This document shows positions 22,161-33,667 of a stretch of DNA of 64,000 nucleotides, one piece after another. Position 1 is the first letter of the stretch, and each line of letters opens with the position of its first letter. Both the position numbers and the translations under genes were made by a program. The DNA lies in assembly GCA_029953675.1 (NCBI GenBank), contig JAMWBK010000001.1, forward strand, positions 1,773,001-1,837,000. Direction: 5' to 3'. The notes under the pieces were generated by a model. The model had not been told where the DNA came from. It did no database searches and saw only the letters and a program-made list of their open reading frames with translations. The DNA is from Rhodosorus marinus. Lineage: Eukaryota; Rhodophyta; Stylonematophyceae; Stylonematales; Stylonemataceae.

Positions 22161-23630
22161 ATGCCTGGTATGTATAATTCAGATTTTATCTGTACCGTAC
22201 TTTTTCGGGGAATTTGTCACTTAGAAGACGGCCTGTGTTTTTTTTCTTGGGTGAAGGACGACCGAGAAAAGTGAAGTCGGCTTGGGACGACGAAACAGAT
22301 GAAGACGACTTGGATGATGAGCTGGTTGCTGATTACATGGCGAACACGGGGCTTGATGATGATGTGAAGAACGGCAGAGAACCAGAATATACCGAAGATG
22401 TTGATGAGGAACCCTTTCAGAGGTATAAGAGGTATGAATATGAGGATGAGGATGAGGAATCCGGAGAGGAGGAAGCAATGAATGCCGCAGAGAAGGAATT
22501 TATGAAAGTAGGGCTCAACTACGCTCATTTCCTAAAGTCCAATCAATGACTGACAACCTGTCAATCGGCACGATCTTTTAGGACAGTTCGAGTAGGCCCG
22601 TCGTTCAAGGCCGGAGTAGTTACAAGCCTTCGCGGACAAAGTTTTCCGTGGATGCGGCTATTGAAAACTATCTGGAGGACGAATTTCAGATTGCTTCGCT
22701 GACGATGGCGAAAAGGTGAGATTTTCTGAAGCCGAACAGAACCATGAGCAGGTTCCTGAAAGCCAAAAACGAACACGTCGTCTCGAAATCGAAGGAGCTC
22801 AGGTTCGTCCAGTTCGTTTGGCATCGGGAAGGACCGAAGCCGTCAGGTTGAAACTAAGGAGTCAGCTGCTAGATATGGGTCAGCTTCTGGAACCAGAGAA
22901 GAAGAAGTTCTTGCGCAAGGGCACAAGATTTTGAGGTGGATCGCAAGCAGTGGTGACCGGTTAATAATAGGCCATTACACGGGTAAATCCAAGAGGGCGC
23001 TCGGGGACCTTGCAGTGAGTATTTGCGCGCCACTGCACTTCCGCGAGTTTCGTGCAATAACAATAATTGGCCGTCCCCAATAGGATCATTGTGGACTCGA
23101 GTACGGCACCCTCGGGACAGGAAGAGAAAGCAAAGTTTTTGTTCAGAGAACTTACGAAACGAACGCCATTAGTGCAGACCAGGTAAGCGTCCGTTCGCGT
23201 GAAATTTCAGCTGGTATTTTTTTGCCGCTGATGGATGAAGATCGTTAACTTGAATGTAGATGGAGGCAATTATTCTCGCGAATGAAGTGAATCCTAGACC
23301 CAAAAAGCCACGTGAACCAAGAGACGCACCATACAGAGTATCCGCCAAGAAAGAACAGCAGATGAAGTAAGCTACAAATCGTCGCAACCTGTTGGAATTG
23401 CTGCGTCAAGATTTGTTGGATAGACGCATTTGTTGACACGTGTGTTTTCTAACAGGAAACTTGAGGAAACCGCGAATGGTGTTCCTTTGGAGGACACAAA
23501 CGCCGGCCATATGATGCTTAGGAACATGGGCTGGTCCCAGGGCTCTGGTTTGGGTGTAAAGAAAGATGGGAGGACAGAGCCAGTACCCGTGAAAATCAAC
23601 GTAACTCGAAAGGGCTTGGGACTAGACTAG
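22161..23630 (+). CDS. R3H/G-patch protein, SQS1-like
   Basis: G-patch proteins of the SQS1/Pfa1 type bind and activate DEAH helicase Prp43 in splicing and ribosome assembly. Seven exons fit in phase: 22161-22167, 22257-22507, 22582-22715, about 22795-23014, 23084-23182, 23260-23366 and 23456-23630 (TAG), about 330 residues. The first coding exon is only 7 nt (Met-Pro plus one base). The N-terminal third is strongly acidic. The region GHYTGKSKRALGDLA through CGLEYGTLGTGRESKVFV resembles an R3H-type fold without the canonical His. The C-terminus is a clear G-patch: HMMLRNMGWSQGSGLGV, then the basic turn RKGLGLD. The fourth exon's start is uncertain; an alternative route uses an acceptor at 22779-22780 plus a 19-nt intron at 22847-22865. 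Confidence 0.8.
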
Positions 23631-24391
23631 CTATGCCGTCAATTTTTTCCATTCGGCGAGCGAGCAACTAGCCTCTTTGGTTTTCTAGACTCTTTGGTCC
23701 TCCCATTTCCATAGAACGGCAACGTCGTGGCTGCTCTTGTTCGAAGTTTGCTCTATGTGTGCAGTAGTTGTTTGGTTTGCATATTAAATTGAATTTTGAT
23801 ACTGGAGGACGGCATGAAGACTAAATCTTAACAAGCACAGGGAACATCAGATGGAGCACGAAGTGATACGCTCAGGAAGCCAGCGATTGGGAGAGCTAAA
23901 GCAGACCAATCTAAAGCAGCCATGTGTAGAATAGCGCGCACCGGAAAGCCCAAAGCTGACTCCTCAAGACATACAAAGCAGCACTTCACGAAACACGTAG
24001 AGTAGTAGCTGGCGAATGGGGAGCAATGGCAGGTAACTGCATCTCACGCATCACCCTACCCAGAAGCTCTCCAACTGCGATCTAAACTGTGCTACAGCTC
24101 CCCAAAGTTCCACGTGATTGAGCTCTGTTTGAACTTGGACCACAACTAACTGGGACGCTTGAGATCATCTGCCAACGTCCCAGTCAGAACTTTTTAGTTT
24201 TTCAAATCCATTGTCGAGGTCATTCTTACCGCAGCCCAGTAAGTAAACATTGCTCAGCTGCCTTATGCCCTGCTCTCAATAAAAAGGGTGGGTCAATAGC
24301 CTACTCATGCGGCGGGTCGATGAAAAGTGGAGCGCCTAATGACTGGGCGGCAGGCTAAACACTTACTCATCGTGTCGTGAGGTATTAGTGG
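23631..24391. other. Intergenic region
   Basis: No open frame with recognisable content and no RNA gene was found between the G-patch gene and the next plus-strand gene. Confidence 0.5.
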
Positions 24392-25263
24392 ATGTTCTTG
24401 AGTTTCTTGTTGAACAACATGCTCAGATTGGTGCATTCTGTGGCACTCGTTGTTCGACGACCTCATAGCGGTACGTTTTCCGGACGCTTCTTGTCCGTTT
24501 CTGGGGATTCAAGCGTCGAATCCGAGGATGACCAAGCAACGGAGATTAAGGAGGAGAGGAGGAAAGGAATGTTCCTCAAAAGTAAGGACATGAGTCTTGA
24601 AGAGCTGATAACTGTCGAGGGGTATCTCACATCATCCAAGACATCAGTAGTCAACATGTCAACTGATAGTGGCCTGGTTCGAAATGGACTTCAAAAGGTT
24701 TGTTGATTGAGAACCAAGCAGTGGAGCACCCCCTTGAGAGGGTGTAGCGCCACTCCCTCCGCAGACTATCGTTTCCGAACTTCGGAGATCGCACCGTACG
24801 TGCATGCTGAACTGTTCATTGTCCTGTCCGATGCTACCGTTAGGTCTTTGGGAGGTTTAGGCGCGATCCGGAGGAAGAGAAGAACGAACAAAGAGCGTCC
24901 AAGGTCAGACGGCGACTAAGAGAGGAAAAGGACAAACTCATGGAGGCTGTGGGACGATCCTGCAACATGGAATTTGAAGCTGTTGCGGATGGTATGGACT
25001 ACGCGTATATGAAGGCACGGCGAAGGGGGATTCGTGAGATGCCGGGCGGGCTGGCGAAGACCCGTGCGGTACGACGATATGAGGAAACAGAATCGATGGT
25101 TGAATTCGCTCGAGACCATCTGCGGAAGGAGGTGTGGGAGGAAATGCGGTTCTCGTCCACTAGGGTTTTGGAGAAAAGGTTTAGCCATCGAATGAAGGGC
25201 GAATACCGAGATCTGCCGTACAAGCGGAAGATGATCCGACGTAGAAAAAAGAGTCCCACTTGA
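24392..25263 (+). CDS. Unrecognised basic protein, probably mitochondrial
   Basis: I do not recognise the family. Exons 24392-24697 and 24844-25263 join at phase 0 (AAG before GTTTGT, CGTTAG acceptor) for 241 residues. The N-terminus (MLRLVHSVALVVRRPHSGTF from the in-frame ATG at 24419) looks like a mitochondrial presequence, with Arg, Ser and no acidic residues. The middle is acidic and Ser-rich. The C-terminal 140 residues are very basic and helical (FGRFRRDPEEEKNEQ, LPYKRKMIRRRKKSPT). Size, charge and presequence would suit a lineage-specific mitoribosomal protein, but that is inference. It is convergent with GCLC, 194 bases away. Confidence 0.6.
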
Positions 25264-25457
25264 TACAGACAGCTAGTTCGCAGAGCTGCAATGGCCTTTA
25301 TTAATTCTTCCGTTGACTAACCTAGCATACTCACCACAGGGCTTGGCAAGCAGGGTTTACGTCTCCGTTTGAACGAGGCCAGGCGTACCCATTGAGAGCA
25401 GTAGTTACGAAATCAAACCTTAATTGTTGAGTGTTCCTGTGCTAAAGATTACCAATG

Positions 25458-28400
25458 TTATCTTTGTATTGTGCCGTCGAAAAGACTAGCGCCACGAAGC
25501 TTCGCGTCTGTGCTCCCAACTTCTTGTCGGATTTTCTCAAGCTCCTAGAGGACGAGAGAAAAGCAACATAGCAATTAATACTCAGGGAGACTTGGGAGCA
25601 GAGGTTTAGAGCGGATACAGTACCGCCGCGCTGTTCAACCCAGCCTTGTTCTTCGGGAAGTAGGATCCGACCAGCTCGGGGATTTCTATTTCACCACGGG
25701 AGAGTTTGTCAATCTTCTGCATAAGGTCGTAGTTGATTTCTTCCGTGACTCTAGAATCTTTTCTATACGAAGGGTGTGTCTCCACAAAGTGGCGCATCCA
25801 CTTGGCTGTTGTCCAGAGCGTTCCCTACAACGGATCATAAGGTGGGGTTAAAAAAAACACGCTATTCTTTTCTGTTCTGAGCGCTGCCCTTCTATGTCAC
25901 CCGTTCAAGATGCTACAAACACCAAACGAGCTGGATGAGATTGTTTCTCCTATTATGTGCATCCACTCACGTTCGCCTTATCCGAGACAAAATCGAGGTA
26001 AATCCCAATCTTTGAAATGATTTCCTGATTGTCCGCGTGCGTCCCTAGAGCATGCAGATACGTCCGAATGAGAGGGATGAATCCCGGAAACGCAAAGTTG
26101 CAGTTTGGCCCGGATAAGTTCGTTCCGTTAAATATCTCATCCAGCGTCATCAGTTCAAGTGCTTCTGCGGGTAAACCGCAATCGTCAAACTCTGAAGGCC
26201 AAGAGAACTGAAATCACAAATTGCAAACGCGAATATCACGAAGATAACAAACGGATTAAAACAAAACAAGCACTAGGTCCAGTTTTTTGGGGGGTGGTCA
26301 GTGATCCATACCTTCGGGACATGCACATGACCACAGCAGCAAACGAAGCTAGGAACCTTATGCGGACCCTCTCCGAATATGTTTCTTCTAAAATAGAACC
26401 TGCCCGATTCAGCAGCATTCCTTTCGTGCGCGATCTGCATGTTTTCGTCGACTTTAGATATAGGCATGTACAGGTTCAGATCGAAGGCAATAATAACCCT
26501 TGACAGGAGCACGATGAATATGCTGAAGGCCGCGTTCTCAAAATCCGTGAATTGTACCTGGTCGCGGATAGAAACGCGATCGAAGAAGTCAGTAGTGGCT
26601 GCTCCCCAATGTCAGGTTGTCGCGTACACTGGACATACCTCCATACTCCTGAACTCAGTTCTCCAGCCGATGTCTGAATCAGGTGGGGGTGGCTTAAAAC
26701 GTACTGTATTCCAGTTAGTAGACTGTATGTTCTCAAAGTGGCCCATGTCAGTTTCGTTGTCCTGCGCCAGATGATCTTCGAAAATAACCAGTGGATCTCG
26801 AATAAACAAATGAGCAATGTGCTGGGCGAGCAGATCATCAACACCTGGCACAGAAACAGTTCGATCAGCGGCTAACTCAAGGTAAGGAGGACAGTACGGA
26901 CATTCATCCCTGTAGCTGCCCATACAGAATTCAACTGCGCTTGTAAGTGTCCATCTTACCTCCGTCCCGCAGTCTCTTGTATGCGTTCTCGTCCACTGCG
27001 ATTGGAATGTCGTTGTAAATATCAGGAATCATCGCCTTTCGATCGGAGATATAGAGATCGATCGAGTCATATCGAGACTTCCCAATCTTTCCCATCGCCT
27101 CCTCAGGAGTTCTGTCGTCCACAGAGCCTTCGGCATCGCGGAGAGAAGCATAATTAGATGGTGTCAGAACTTGATCCGTTGCATAGGAGCTAGCACTAGG
27201 TGCGATTGATTGACTACTCGGTAGCCTTTGGCAACAAGCTGTGATGGTCCTTACCAGCAATAATGTTCCACCTCACGTCCGTGTCCAAGAGGTATCCCCG
27301 GATCGCTGGACAGGCAGCAGTCAATGCCAACAATATTGGGGCTACAACATGCAGCTGGTCGTATAGATGGCGGCATTCGCCAATATCGGTGCATTGCAAG
27401 GTCACCTTCACGATATCAAAACGTTTAAAGGATCGTTGGTTCAGGTCGTCCACACTGACGCTCAGGCTCAACCATCACTTCTTTCCTCCTCGGTTCAGCA
27501 TGCCAACTAGCGCGCTTACGTCAGAATCAATGCAAGGCCGTATGCGTGAAAAACGTACCTGCAAGCAGCTGCATCCCATGCCAAATGCCATGGAGTCCAT
27601 GTAGACATCATCCTTCTTTTCCCCGCAGGCATCCTCGATTTTCTGATACGCATGGTCGTCGATTGTTACTTCCTCTGGGGGCATTACGCACCCGGGATCG
27701 CATTCATCACAAACTACTGGAACTAATTCCGGAGTGTTCTCGTCCATGAACAAAGGCATGTGAATATCGACCTGCGAATGAACGAGTACTCTGTTCTTGA
27801 GTGAGTTGCAGATCAATAGACACGCTTCAAGGGGAAAAAAGCGCTCTGCCTTATAGGTTATTAGCAAGACGGGGACAGAAATCTACAATCCCGAAAGCGA
27901 CGCTATTCGCGCTCCAGTACCTTCGAGCCTCGTCGCAACCGAATGTTCCTTGTCAGGGTGCGAAACCGTGGGTGTGGATTGATATGCATATCCGAGGTGT
28001 AGAAGGACCTCGCATATTTCCCATAGACTGGCTTCGGGGGGTCTGTGAACTGCTTGCAACCGAGTCGCGGATACGCGGTTAAAGATAGCACCAGCTCATT
28101 ATCTCCTAGTAACCTAGACGTGATAATAATGTACATGGGACACGAAAAATAAATATAGTGGACGAACACCACCATGATCAGCTTTTTACATAGGCGATAA
28201 TTGTTTGCACTACATGAACAGCGGCGAAGCAACTCACCCTTGAATTTCGGCGCGTCGCAAGGCCATGTTCTTCTCCACTAAGGTAAGATCTCTAATAAAG
28301 CTCCGATACGGCGTCCCAGGAGTTCCTTCAACCATCCAGTTTGCGTACTCCGGTCTCCATAAAGTCTCGACGATGATATCCGAGGATTCACTATTGCGCA

Positions 28401-28761
28401 AGGGACGACACCAAGTGAGCACGGAGGGAAACGTAGCCCGACAAGCAGGTTGAAATGTTAACAGTTGACCATGAGCTTGAACAACCAAGAGCCCATACCC
28501 AGAAATTTGGAGGTGTTCGGCGACTTGGAGCTCTTCGATGACCTCAGGAGCCCGGACGCACAACCTGGCTGTCTTCGAGGTCTCATCAATCATGATGAGT
28601 GCATACTCCACTTCATCACCCCATTTCAGCATGGGCCTCCTCCGGTCCCTCACCTTTTCATACGCATGCAAGAACTGCGTAATCCCATCACTCTTGACTC
28701 TCTGACGGTGCGGTTCTGAATCCTTCCAGGTCAAAGGCCTCCCAGCAGTTAACAGTCCCAT
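25458..28761 (-). CDS. GCLC: Glutamate-cysteine ligase catalytic subunit (GCLC type)
   Basis: GCLC makes gamma-glutamylcysteine from Glu, Cys and ATP, the rate-limiting step of glutathione synthesis. Ten exons join in perfect phase: 28238-28761, 27921-28113, 27559-27771, 27255-27405, 26960-27127, 26639-26844, 26357-26557, 25971-26207, 25624-25824 and 25458-25544, for 726 residues. Family blocks run in order: the start [31 protein letters not shown] (metal/ATP site), [93 protein letters not shown] and [11 protein letters not shown]. This is the animal/fungal type, not the plant/bacterial GSH1 type. It is longer than the usual roughly 640 residues, partly from an extra segment after residue 90 and a C-terminal tail. 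Confidence 0.95.
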
Positions 28762-29948
28762 TCTGTGCAATCCAAGATCACACAAAACCAAAGCTAAACC
28801 AACCAAAACAAAAAAAAAAAGACCTTCCTCAAAACTCCTCAAGAACACCCTGAAGGCCACACGCCCTACCACGACGACAAACCCAAACCTAACACTACTG
28901 CAGAACACTACAACAAGCAACCATTAGCTCCTCACAGGAGTTCCTCTTGCAGTCCGCTACTCACCCACCTCCTTCCCAAGAAATCCTTACGCATTTTACT
29001 GAAAACTACGCCTCCACCTCTCACACACTCTTCAGGTCATCTCACTGGAAAGCGGCACCCTCTCGTCCATGCCTTCTCGTCCATGCGGGTCCTCATTTCT
29101 CCCTTAAAAAAACAAAGATAGTTATCCCATTTCCTTCCCATCCTTCACACAAATCAAAACGCGTCAGCTTCTAGAGAGATACCGGGGGGGAGGGAGTTGT
29201 TCTAGCCAGAGTCCTCGAGTCTACGAAACCATCTTTACGATTCCTTGATGGAATTTTCCAACTGTACTTGATGTACGCTCTCTCAGAACACGCCTCCCAA
29301 CTCATCAACCAGGCTCCCCCTTCAACCACGCCTCCAAACCCTCAACACCAAAACCTGAAAAAGGCTCGGGAAATCAAAGGGGATATTTTTGAATATAAAA
29401 ATCTATAATCAGCGCTAAAATTATATAAATACATTTATAAGAATAGTTCTCTTATATCGTACCCTCTGCCTTTAAATTATACTTCTGTGTACTATGGCAA
29501 ATGTTCTTTGATCGGGGCCAAAAGATCTTTTAGTCTAGAAAGCGAGGAGCCAATGTTCCTTGGCCCGGTATAAGTATTTGATTTTTGTTTACAATATCCA
29601 ATTAAAACGGAAGTGGTCGAAAGTGCTTCAGGGTTTGCTAGTCTGGTTCCCCAGTGGTCTGCTAGTAGGAGTAGTCAACAGTAGTGGACGACTGTTCTCA
29701 AGTCTTACATTACGCGCCAGGCTGTAGATTCGCCTAGTCCGCGCAACGCGCCGAGCAGGTTCAGATAGTTCCGCGACGCGTTTGTGAGCTTCTGTGGACC
29801 TGCATGTGACCACTACCAACGCATTGACGGGTGGTTATGTCCCGAGTAGAGGTCCGCTCGTATCACTCCTATCAGCAGGCGCATGGGTCTGATAGCTTGT
29901 TGTGGTAGAGTTACCAACTCACCGGAAGAGCAAGCTCAGCGTTTCGCC
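28762..29948. other. Intergenic region
   Basis: The part next to 28761 is the GCLC promoter side, rich in A and C. AT-rich sequence follows at 29380-29600. No supported gene is seen. In particular, no cation-efflux (His/Asp) transporter domain that could complete the neighbouring ZnT5-like gene was found here. Confidence 0.5.
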
Positions 29949-31699
29949 TCAGTCCGAGTCTACAGATGAGACTGCATGGAGACCCATGACATTGAATACG
30001 AAGGCGAGGCCCAAAGGTACTGTCGCAGAGCCTGCTTCCGTGCCGTAACCGGTCGTGCTTGCTAACAAGACTGCCATCATCAGGAGGGGGGATGGCCATA
30101 ACCAAAAAATGATTAGCCTCTTCCAATCATGAAAAGGATTATTGTGACAATGCTCTACCTCCGAGCAAAAAGTTAATCGGGGCTGCACGCAGCAAAACGC
30201 TGTGGCTGAGAAAGCTCGCCAGGAACGCCCGAATGTAGTACGGTACTACGATGAACAAGTTGCCTATACCGAAAATGCTACCAGCTGTCTTGTATCCCAA
30301 ATCCGCGACGGTGAGAATCGAGCTCTCCTGATAAATTGAAAAGAGTGCGCACGGCAACAACAACGCGGATGCCATCGATACCTGACAGATGAATAAACTC
30401 AACATCAGGAGCCAGGATTCTCCTCGAGTGAACCGCACATACTGTGTGAAAAAGTCTGGAGACAGTTGGCCTTTGACAAATCACTTACCGACAGAGCAAA
30501 GCTTCTTTTCGTTCCCCCAACTACCGTTGCCAATTTTCTACGGTATCCGCTGGATCCAAGGGTCAAGGCCGACGAGCATAGAACGAGAAATATTCCTAGT
30601 TCAATGCGAAGTGCGCCGTCTGCAACCACCAACCCGTGATTTGTTCCTTTTAAGTCACCGCCCCCAGAGTTCCGCAGATCCTCCTCAAGAACTTCCAGGT
30701 CCTCGCCAAGCAATCTACGCATGCGCTGTGCCGCATCTTTCTCGCCCTATGCCCCACACAGTTTACAGATCTTAGTTGGAATAGCTTGCAAGGATTCACG
30801 GATTATGCAAAGACCACACCTGGTGTCTCTTCGAGAGTTGCTCCGCCACATTCTCGATCTTCGCCTCTGCACCTGCTTTGATCGACTCTAGCGCCTTCTC
30901 TGCTTTCATTCCCAGCTTTGTGCTGGCGAGCCTAGCTGCATCTCCACTCTCTCTTCCGCTTGCGTCGTACATTATAAGGGCATACGAAAGCAAGACCTGC
31001 GACTGGGATTCAGCGTCTTGCATAGGGAGACCAACGAGCTTGACAAACGCTGAATTGACATCACGTTGCTCACCAGTACGAGGCCCCGTATTTTTCGTCG
31101 GGAAGGTCTGTCACGGCCTCTTAACAGATTGAGGGCATAGAGCATCGGCAGCTCCGAGCAATCCAGCAGTAAAGCACGCATTGGTCCGCAAGCGCGCAGT
31201 CCTGCTCCGTAAACATACATTGTCAACGCCAGTAGAGCTCCGCCTACCACAACATCCTGTAGCCCAGCTAGACCGAGTGGTTTGCCCTGCCAGGGCTTTT
31301 GGAGCAGCAAGAGGACGATCGAGGCGCCAGTCATTGCCAGAAACAGAAATATTGGAAGCGGCAAAGTGGTCAGCATCCGAGACGCAGTACCTGTTACAAT
31401 CGGCTGACTCGGGAAATATTTGAAACTTAGCAAAGATCAACAGTAAAGCCGTGCTCAGTCGCAGCGAGGGAATTTGCTGAAATCAAAAAAAGAATCGCAT
31501 GGCCCTCTCTGAGCCACAAAGGAAATAATCGAGATCTCCATACCGAAGTTAAATAGTCAAAGGTCAGGAACACAGCAAACACTCTGGACGCCTTAGCCGC
31601 GACCAGTGCAAATCGAGCCCCTTGCGAAAGTCGGCGCGACCTCTTCCTCGACACAACTGGGCTCGCATTACGGGTGGTTGGCAGCTGGCCGTTGTCCAT
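29949..31699 (-). CDS. ZnT5 N-terminal-like multi-pass membrane protein
   Basis: The protein resembles the variable N-terminal half of the zinc transporter ZnT5/MTP12. Supported exons are 31544-31699, 31074-31403, 30820-30996, 30489-30740 and 30159-30441; one more exon down to about 29949 encodes further hydrophobic sequence but its phase is unresolved. Matching ZnT5 signatures are LLLLQKPWQGKPL (ZnT5: LFQKPF), GLRACGPMRALLLDCSEL (GLTLCGPLRTLLLFEHSD), RKIRGLVL (KTRGAAFF) and YRRKLATVVGGTKRSFALS (ASRKLSVDVGGAKRLQALS). At least six hydrophobic helices are visible. The catalytic cation-diffusion half of ZnT5, with its His/Asp zinc site and His-rich loop, is absent. In animals ZnT5 partners ZnT6 in the Golgi, so this may be a stand-alone regulatory module or part of a split gene. 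Confidence 0.65.
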
Positions 31700-31959
31700 T
31701 CCTATTCTTGCCAACGACCAAACCCGCTACTTAACCTCAACAACAACCTTCAGAACAGAAGCACCGCGGCATACTTATCGCTACTCTATACCAATTCAGC
31801 TCCAACGATCCAAACCGAAACCTCTATCAAACCTTGCTACCAAACTCCCACCCGCAATATCCGCCCATTCCCTCACACCCACCTAAATACAGTGCCCGTG
31901 GTGTCCCAGTTATTCTGTCCCATTGACAAAATATGGAAATCGTTTCCAAAAAAAAGAAA

Positions 31960-32012
31960 AACAATTTCGGTCTTGAGCCATTGTCCCAGTCCGGCTCAAG
32001 ACCGAAATTGTT
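31960..32012. repeat. Perfect 20-bp inverted repeat
   Basis: The arms 31960-31979 (AACAATTTCGGTCTTGAGCC) and 31993-32012 are exact reverse complements separated by 13 bases. The spacer contains TGTCCCA, and two more TGTCCCA copies lie at 31902-31908 and 31916-31922. The repeat sits in the divergent spacer between the ZnT5-like and UXT genes, so it could be a shared regulatory element, a structured leader RNA or a mobile-element trace. Confidence 0.85.
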
Positions 32013-32236
32013 CTGCAAGCTAGGTGAGGTTTGGGCAGGGTGTGGAGGATTCTCTCTTGAAAGGTTTGATGGAAAAAACATCAGCGAGTTTATGGTAGCG
32101 AAGTGAATTAATCGCACTCTAGTTCGCTGCATGAAGGACTGGAGTGGATGTGTGCATGCCTGAAAGCTTAGCGTTTGGTAGGAGGTGGTTTTGCCTTTTT
32201 TGCGGGCTTCTGTGATTGGTAGTTCTTGTGCCGGCC

Positions 32237-33026
32237 ATGGAGCGCAATCGACTTGCAACTCAGGTAACATAGCCCATGCGTTTCTTATACGAGCTAGGAC
32301 TCGGACTGAATATGTTTTATCGACACATGGGTTAGCTTGAGGCGATCAGAACAGAAATTGATACTCGACTTAAGCCGGACTTGGACCTTGTCTGCGGTCT
32401 TCGGGATCGTGTCTTTGAGGAGATCATGCAGATTCTCCAACTCAAGCAAAACATAGAGACTATAAGAGATAACCAGGATAAAAATCTTGAGCTGCAGGTG
32501 AGGAGAAAAGCCGTTAAATCTTTTCCCAATAGCCTGGCGTTCCTTACCTTTCTATCCAATACGCTGGAATCTCAAGGTTGACATCGGCGAGAATATATAT
32601 GTTCAGGCAGAGGTGCCAGATTGTAGCCGGATCTATGTTAATTTTGGTGAGCATTAGGTGGACTCCTGCTCCACTGTTGAGCTGCATGGGGTGGTGGAGA
32701 CTTAAGCACAGCCGGCACTTCTCCTTTTCGTTAGGGCTTGGTGTCTGGGTTGACTTGGAGGCTTCGGAAGCGCTGAAATTCATTGAAGCGCGTCGTAGAG
32801 CACTGGAGGAGCGATCTGAGCAGTACACCGGAAGGTACGCGAGACCCTAAATCGCATTCGAGCGCTGGAAATACGATCACCGTCCTGAAATAGGATCTGT
32901 CAGCATGGCGACACGAGAGTTTAAAACTGCCGTCCAAAACTCTAATTGAACAGAATAAGTGAGATCCAAGCTCACCTAATCCCGCTCCTCCAAGGTGCCC
33001 GAGAGCTGGAATCGCTCATGACCTAA
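32237..33026 (+). CDS. UXT: UXT-like prefoldin alpha-class subunit
   Basis: UXT is an alpha-type prefoldin of the R2TP/prefoldin-like (URI1) chaperone complex. Five exons join in phase: 32237-32263, 32336-32497, 32577-32646, 32735-32834 and 32954-33026 (TAA), giving 143 residues. The N-terminal coiled coil contains LRDRVFEEIMQILQLKQNIE. The beta-hairpin core VDIGENIYVQAEVPDCSRIY, then GLGVWVDLEASEALKFIE, matches human UXT ([36 protein letters not shown]) almost block for block. A second coiled coil ends the protein. No exon exceeds 162 nt. It is divergent from the ZnT5-like gene, 537 bases apart. Confidence 0.92.
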
Positions 33027-33667
33027 GGACTCGCTATTGGCGATTGCAAACGCACCGCGAGCAAACCTCAGGGAATAGACATGCTGCAACACCTCGGCTA
33101 CCGGAACGCTCAAGAGGCGACAGTCAGCGTCCTTATTTCACCAAACTCTATCCTGGCTTTTTACCCCAAGCAAAATTATAAGGTAACCAAGTTAGTGCCA
33201 ATCTAAAGTCTAATCTTAAACCATCGGCACCTACTCATAGATATACTCGAATTGCTTCGATTCTTTTAGCCAAGATTGTAGGATATGTCATGAAATCGTA
33301 AGGGCTCGTTCAGTACCAGCCCGCGAACCCGCGCCCATCATGGTTGAAGTAAGAGTCTGGACCGGTGTCTTCAACCATTTCTCTCATCCGTTGTACTTAA
33401 TCATCTCAAGATTATTTTTACGTACTACTAATTTATTTTACGAAAATTAGGCTGGAGAATTGAAATGGGAAAAGTTCCGAGCGGTAACTTCGAATTGACC
33501 AATGAACATCAAGTTTGTAGCGGTCGCGAATACTCTCTGCTGCTGCTGGGAGAAGATGAGTCTATTTTGGTTGCGCTTGAGTATTTGTTAGGTGCTCGGT
33601 GGATGGCAGAATCCCCACTGAGCAGGTTTAATAAGTGTCAAGAGATCAAATCATATGTATATAGGAC
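33027..33667. other. Spacer between UXT and KASII 3' ends
   Basis: These two genes converge here. An open plus-strand frame at 33465-33881 is mostly the antisense of the last KASII exon and is not called. No other feature is seen. Confidence 0.6.

Noticed and set aside
28234-28920. GCLC start placed upstream at 28920
   Set aside because: The upstream extension is low-complexity hydrophobic Val/Phe/Leu text; the family start MGLLT lies at 28761.
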